Of a stretch of DNA of 47,343 nt, positions 44,540 through 47,343 are shown piece after piece. A program made the position numbers and the translations under genes. Position 1 is the first letter of the stretch; each line of letters starts with the position of its first letter. The notes under the pieces are model-generated. The model saw only the letters and a list, made by a program, of their open reading frames with translations. It was not told the origin of the DNA and made no database searches. Origin of the DNA: B33-G16 sp964611035 (GTDB taxonomy: Bacteria; Desulfobacterota; DSM-4660; Desulfatiglandales; B25-G16); the NCBI GenBank assembly GCA_964611035.1, contig CAZSWT010000023.1, positions 1 to 47,343 of the forward strand, in the 5' to 3' direction.

Positions 44540-45711
44540 TATCTCTCTACAAGAGCCACTCTTTTATTGTACCAGTTCATAAAGGCCGATGTTGAAAGGC
44601 TGAAGATAAGATATAATGCCATGATAAGTGCCACTCCCTCTATGGACTGCCCTGTCTGGTTGATTGTCGTGTTAGCAACAGAAACAAAGTCGGGGTATCC
44701 AATGGCCACAGCCAGGGAACTGTTCTTTGTCAGGTTGAGCATCTGGCTGGTCAGCGGTGGAATGATAACCCTGAGGGCCTGGGGTAAAATCACCAAATTT
44801 AAAATAGGGGCGGGTCTTAGACCAATTGTCATGGCAGCTTCTCTCTGACCTTTGCTGACTGACTGTATGCCTGCCCGCACCACTTCAGCCACGAACGCGG
44901 CAGTATATAAGATAAGCCCAAGCAAAATGGCAATAAACTCAGGGCTTAAAGTCATACCGCCCTTAAAGTTAAACCCGACAAGTTTGGGGATATCCATTTT
45001 CATAGGAGCACCAAATGCCAACCAGGTGATCAATGGGAGCCCAATTACAATAGCTATGCCGAAACGAAAGACCGGGAAAATTTCCCCTGTTTTTTCCTGT
45101 CGCTTCTTCGCCCATCTACGCACGAGGTAAACCACGACAGAACCAACGAAAAGGGCCAAAAGCATATATTTATGTGCAGGATGCGCTGCCGGGACAGTAA
45201 AGGCCACCCCGCGGTTACACAGGAAAAGTCCAGTTATGGGTGATAGGGCCTGACGGGGAGAGGGAAAGGTTTCGTAAAAAATGGCGTACCAGAAAAATAA
45301 TTGCAGGAGTATGGGAATATCCTGCATGACTTCAATATATATAGATGCCAGTTTTGAGACAAGCCAGTTAGAGGAAAGGCGGGCTATCCCAAGGATGGTT
45401 CCCAGTAGTAGCGTGATTATAATCCCGATAAAAGAGACCTTTAAGGTATTCAAAGCACCGACAACCAGGGCTCGGCCGTAGGAGCTCGCCGCTGAATAAG
45501 AGATGAGGGATTCGCCGATCTCAAAAGAGGATTCCTTGTGAAAAAAGCTGAATCCTGTGGCAATAGATTGCTTTTTAAGGTTTATAATGGTGTTAGATAC
45601 AAGATAATATGCCAGCACCCCCACCATAACAAACACAGCAATCTGAAACATGATGGCCCGTTTTTTTGGGTCAAGCCAGAATGGAACACTGCCCGGAAGT
45701 GTGTTCTCCAT
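44539..45711 (-). CDS. aapQ: Amino-acid ABC transporter permease (AapQ type)
   Basis: 390 aa with an N-terminal helix (about 18-40) and a large extracytoplasmic loop region, typical of AapQ. EAA loop: 'SVSKGQREAAMTIGLRPAPILNLVILPQALRVIIPPL'. It overlaps aapM in the stop/start TAGTG and lies 166 bp after aapJ, a gap with a hairpin. Partner of AapM in broad-specificity L-amino-acid uptake. Confidence 0.9.
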   Translation of the reverse strand: MENTLPGSVPFWLDPKKRAIMFQIAVFVMVGVLAYYLVSNTIINLKKQSIATGFSFFHKESSFEIGESLISYSAASSYGRALVVGALNTLKVSFIGIIITLLLGTILGIARLSSNWLVSKLASIYIEVMQDIPILLQLFFWYAIFYETFPSPRQALSPITGLFLCNRGVAFTVPAAHPAHKYMLLALFVGSVVVYLVRRWAKKRQEKTGEIFPVFRFGIAIVIGLPLITWLAFGAPMKMDIPKLVGFNFKGGMTLSPEFIAILLGLILYTAAFVAEVVRAGIQSVSKGQREAAMTIGLRPAPILNLVILPQALRVIIPPLTSQMLNLTKNSSLAVAIGYPDFVSVANTTINQTGQSIEGVALIMALYLIFSLSTSAFMNWYNKRVALVER

Positions 45712-45836
45712 GAATTTTTCGTATCCTTTTGTAGCCCCGGTCTCTTGTCTAAACCTCTAAAATGAGGTCACACGCAGGCCTGCCGAATTTCTATTCTCAT
45801 CAGGCACCGTGCTGGCCAAGGAGGGATAAAACAAGA

Positions 45837-45867
45837 GGGTGCCCCTTGACTCACAATAGAGGCACCC
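45837..45867 (-). terminator. Hairpin between aapJ and aapQ (attenuator-like)
   Basis: On the minus strand GGGTGCC (45867-45861) pairs with GGCACCC (45843-45837) with a 17-nt loop and is followed by TCTTGTTTTATC, a T-rich tract. It probably lets the binding protein be made in excess of the permeases, as in many solute-binding-protein operons. Confidence 0.6.
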
Positions 45868-45877
45868 GGAGAAAAGA

Positions 45878-46897
45878 TTATCTCATTGCTGCAGAATACA
45901 TCAATCCACCCCTTGTCCACAGGTCATTCAAACCGCGCTCAAGCTTAAGGGGGGTATTGGGCCCGACACTGCGCTCGAAGATTTCGCCGTAGTTGCCCAC
46001 CTGTTTGATGATGTTGTACGCCCATTTATCATCCAAACCAAGGGCCTTGCCCATACCAGGCGTTGTTCCTAAAAATCTCATTATTGCAGGATCCTTACTT
46101 TTAAGAAAACTGTCAACATTTTTCGAAGTGATACCGAATTCTTCAGCCTGTATGAGTGCCATGACCGTCCAGTTGACAATATCATACCATTGGTCATCCC
46201 CGTGACGGACAACCGGGGCAAGAGGCTCCTTGGAAATAATGTCAGGCAAAATAATGTAATCATTGGGGTCGGGAGCCACTGACCTGGTACTGGCCAGCTG
46301 AGAGGCGTCAGATGTCAGACAGTCACAACGCCCTGCAAAAAAGGCTCTGGCAAGTTCAGCCGTGTTTTCAATCACCACCGGCTTCCACTTCATATTATGC
46401 CTCCGGAAAAAGTCCGCTACATTCATCTCTGTAGTGGTTCCCGGCAGAACGCATACCGTGGCGCCGCCCAGTTCCTTGGCACTCTTCACGCCCAATTTCT
46501 TGGGGACCAGGAATCCCTGACCATCATAAAAGTTCACATGGCAGAAATTTAGACCATTCACGGTTTCGCGAGTCAAGGTCTGTGTGGTATTACGGCACAA
46601 TACATCAATCTCTTTTGATTGAAGGGCGGGCAAACGCTGAACAGCAGTAAGGGCAACAAATTTCACCTTGTTGGCATCACCGAATACCGCAGCAGCGACT
46701 GCCTTTGCCGTATCTACATCAAGGCCTTTCCACACACCTTTTTTATCAGGCTTGCTGAATCCAAATACCCCGCCGTTTACACCAGTTTTAAGAACCCCTC
46801 GTGCCTTAACGTCATCAAGGGTTCCTGCTGTAGCCACACCTGCAGTAGCAAAAAATGCTAATGCCAAAACAACAACACACAACTTAAAAATTTTCAT
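45878..46897 (-). CDS. aapJ: Amino-acid ABC transporter periplasmic binding protein (AapJ type)
   Basis: 339 aa. Signal peptide MKIFKLCVVVLALAFFATAG with cleavage near ATA-GTLDD. Mature start 'LDDVKARGVLKTGVNGGVFGFSKPDKKGVW' and 'GLDVDTAKAVAAAVFG' are typical of AapJ-like type-2 binding proteins, with 'VDVLCRNTTQTLTRE' near 105-120. AAGGAGG precedes the ATG. First gene of the operon, so it sets its expression; it captures L-amino acids in the periplasm. Confidence 0.92.
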   Translation of the reverse strand: MKIFKLCVVVLALAFFATAGVATAGTLDDVKARGVLKTGVNGGVFGFSKPDKKGVWKGLDVDTAKAVAAAVFGDANKVKFVALTAVQRLPALQSKEIDVLCRNTTQTLTRETVNGLNFCHVNFYDGQGFLVPKKLGVKSAKELGGATVCVLPGTTTEMNVADFFRRHNMKWKPVVIENTAELARAFFAGRCDCLTSDASQLASTRSVAPDPNDYIILPDIISKEPLAPVVRHGDDQWYDIVNWTVMALIQAEEFGITSKNVDSFLKSKDPAIMRFLGTTPGMGKALGLDDKWAYNIIKQVGNYGEIFERSVGPNTPLKLERGLNDLWTRGGLMYSAAMR

Positions 46898-47066
46898 CCT
46901 TATACCTCCTTAACATTTAAAGGTTAACTTTATTGGATTGCATCACTGCAATCCCCTTTTGTTTATCCAGGCTTGTTTTATTAAGCTGGGATATCTTTAG
47001 AATGAAAAAAACAGCCCAAAAATTAGATACCATGAAGTAGTTGTATTTGCAATTAAAAAACATTTT

Positions 47067-47343
47067 TTAAGCAAGTAATAGTTTTTTAATAAATCCGAGA
47101 CAAGATTTGATTTCAAATGGTTTAAGCTCTAAGGTTGCTGTCCCTCTATAGCCAATTTTACTAAGGGCTTTGAAGATATTTTTAAAATCAACAATACCTC
47201 TGCCAGGAGGAAGGTGTAGATCATCTTCAGGTGTATTCCCTCCAAGATTATCGTGGAGATGAATGTGCCTTATCCTGTCTGGATATCTTTTTATGCGGTC
47301 GGAGACAGAACACCACGGGTTTACCCGTGGATGAATGAGCCCG
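47067..47343 (-). CDS. Sugar phosphate isomerase/epimerase (AP-endonuclease-2-like TIM barrel), 5' end outside window
   Basis: The C-terminal 91 codons are visible. 'RIRHIHLHDNLGGNTPEDDLHLPPGRGIVDFKNIF' and 'GYRGTATLELKPFE' are the metal-binding strands (His, Asp, His, Glu) of the xylose-isomerase-like TIM barrel. Function cannot be told from this piece. A palindrome, CCACGGGT/ACCCGTGG (47313-47320/47323-47330), is encoded within its frame. Convergent with nothing in the window; 169 bp upstream of aapJ on the same strand. Confidence 0.7.
   Translation of the reverse strand, partial: GLIHPRVNPWCSVSDRIKRYPDRIRHIHLHDNLGGNTPEDDLHLPPGRGIVDFKNIFKALSKIGYRGTATLELKPFEIKSCLGFIKKLLLA

Noticed and set aside
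47313..47330. Palindrome as an IS insertion end truncating the isomerase
   Set aside because: The reading frame passes through it with plausible residues (HPRVNPWCSVSDRI), so it is probably native coding sequence.
1..47343. CRISPR array, prophage or rRNA
   Set aside because: No regularly spaced repeats, phage structural or integrase genes, or rRNA sequence seen.

Overview
The window reads as chromosomal DNA of an anaerobic, Gram-negative, rather AT-rich bacterium. Evidence for an outer membrane: an omptin-type beta-barrel, GmhA (LPS heptose pathway) and an RseC-like protein. Evidence for anaerobic metabolism: a tungsten-enzyme/heterodisulfide-reductase-like cluster, two in-frame UGA codons best read as selenocysteine, and SelA close by. 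A Desulfobacterota-like (sulfate-reducing or syntrophic) lineage fits best, but another anaerobic phylum is possible; I cannot fix the taxon from sequence alone.

Layout. 0-4.4 kb: 3'-truncated UspA, RseC-like protein, cytidylate-kinase-like protein, omptin-family protease, inositol monophosphatase, TatA. 4.4-9.2 kb: a large MrfA-like helicase fused to an MrfB-like exonuclease, a 245-bp array of perfect hairpins, and two cyclic-nucleotide-sensor proteins. 9.1-11.5 kb: thiolase remnant, aminotransferase, exported Memo-like protein. 11.7-20.6 kb: a minus-strand acyl-CoA operon (thiolase, enoyl-CoA hydratase, two acyl-CoA dehydrogenases, B12-dependent acyl-CoA mutase in two subunits, MeaB chaperone, XRE-cupin regulator). 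The mutase has Gln where methylmalonyl-CoA mutases have Arg, so its substrate may not be methylmalonyl-CoA.

20.7-30.1 kb is the most interesting part. A divergent promoter drives a DUF2080-like/GNAT pair, then a second promoter drives a bamBCDEF-like set (class II benzoyl-CoA reductase: W-pterin AOR-type BamB, ferredoxin BamC, HdrD-like BamD, HdrA-like selenoprotein BamE, MvhD-like selenoprotein BamF). Both promoters carry the same 36-bp box (29/36 identical); in the bamB promoter it fills the -35/-10 spacer, as a repressor operator would. selA follows at 31.3 kb. If the assignment holds, the complex couples low-potential electron delivery to aromatic-ring reduction, and the adjacent acyl-CoA genes could process acyl-CoA products.

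30.4-47.3 kb is mostly housekeeping: site-2 protease, tRNA-His, selA, HU, gmhA, a DHS-like protein, ispF, cysS, uvrB, an M23 peptidase, a LOG-like protein, a complete aapJQMP-type amino-acid ABC transporter, and a truncated sugar-phosphate isomerase. Three 185-233-bp nested inverted-repeat elements (25.8, 33.0 and 36.3 kb) have related termini and look like a small non-autonomous element family; one sits between bamD and bamE.
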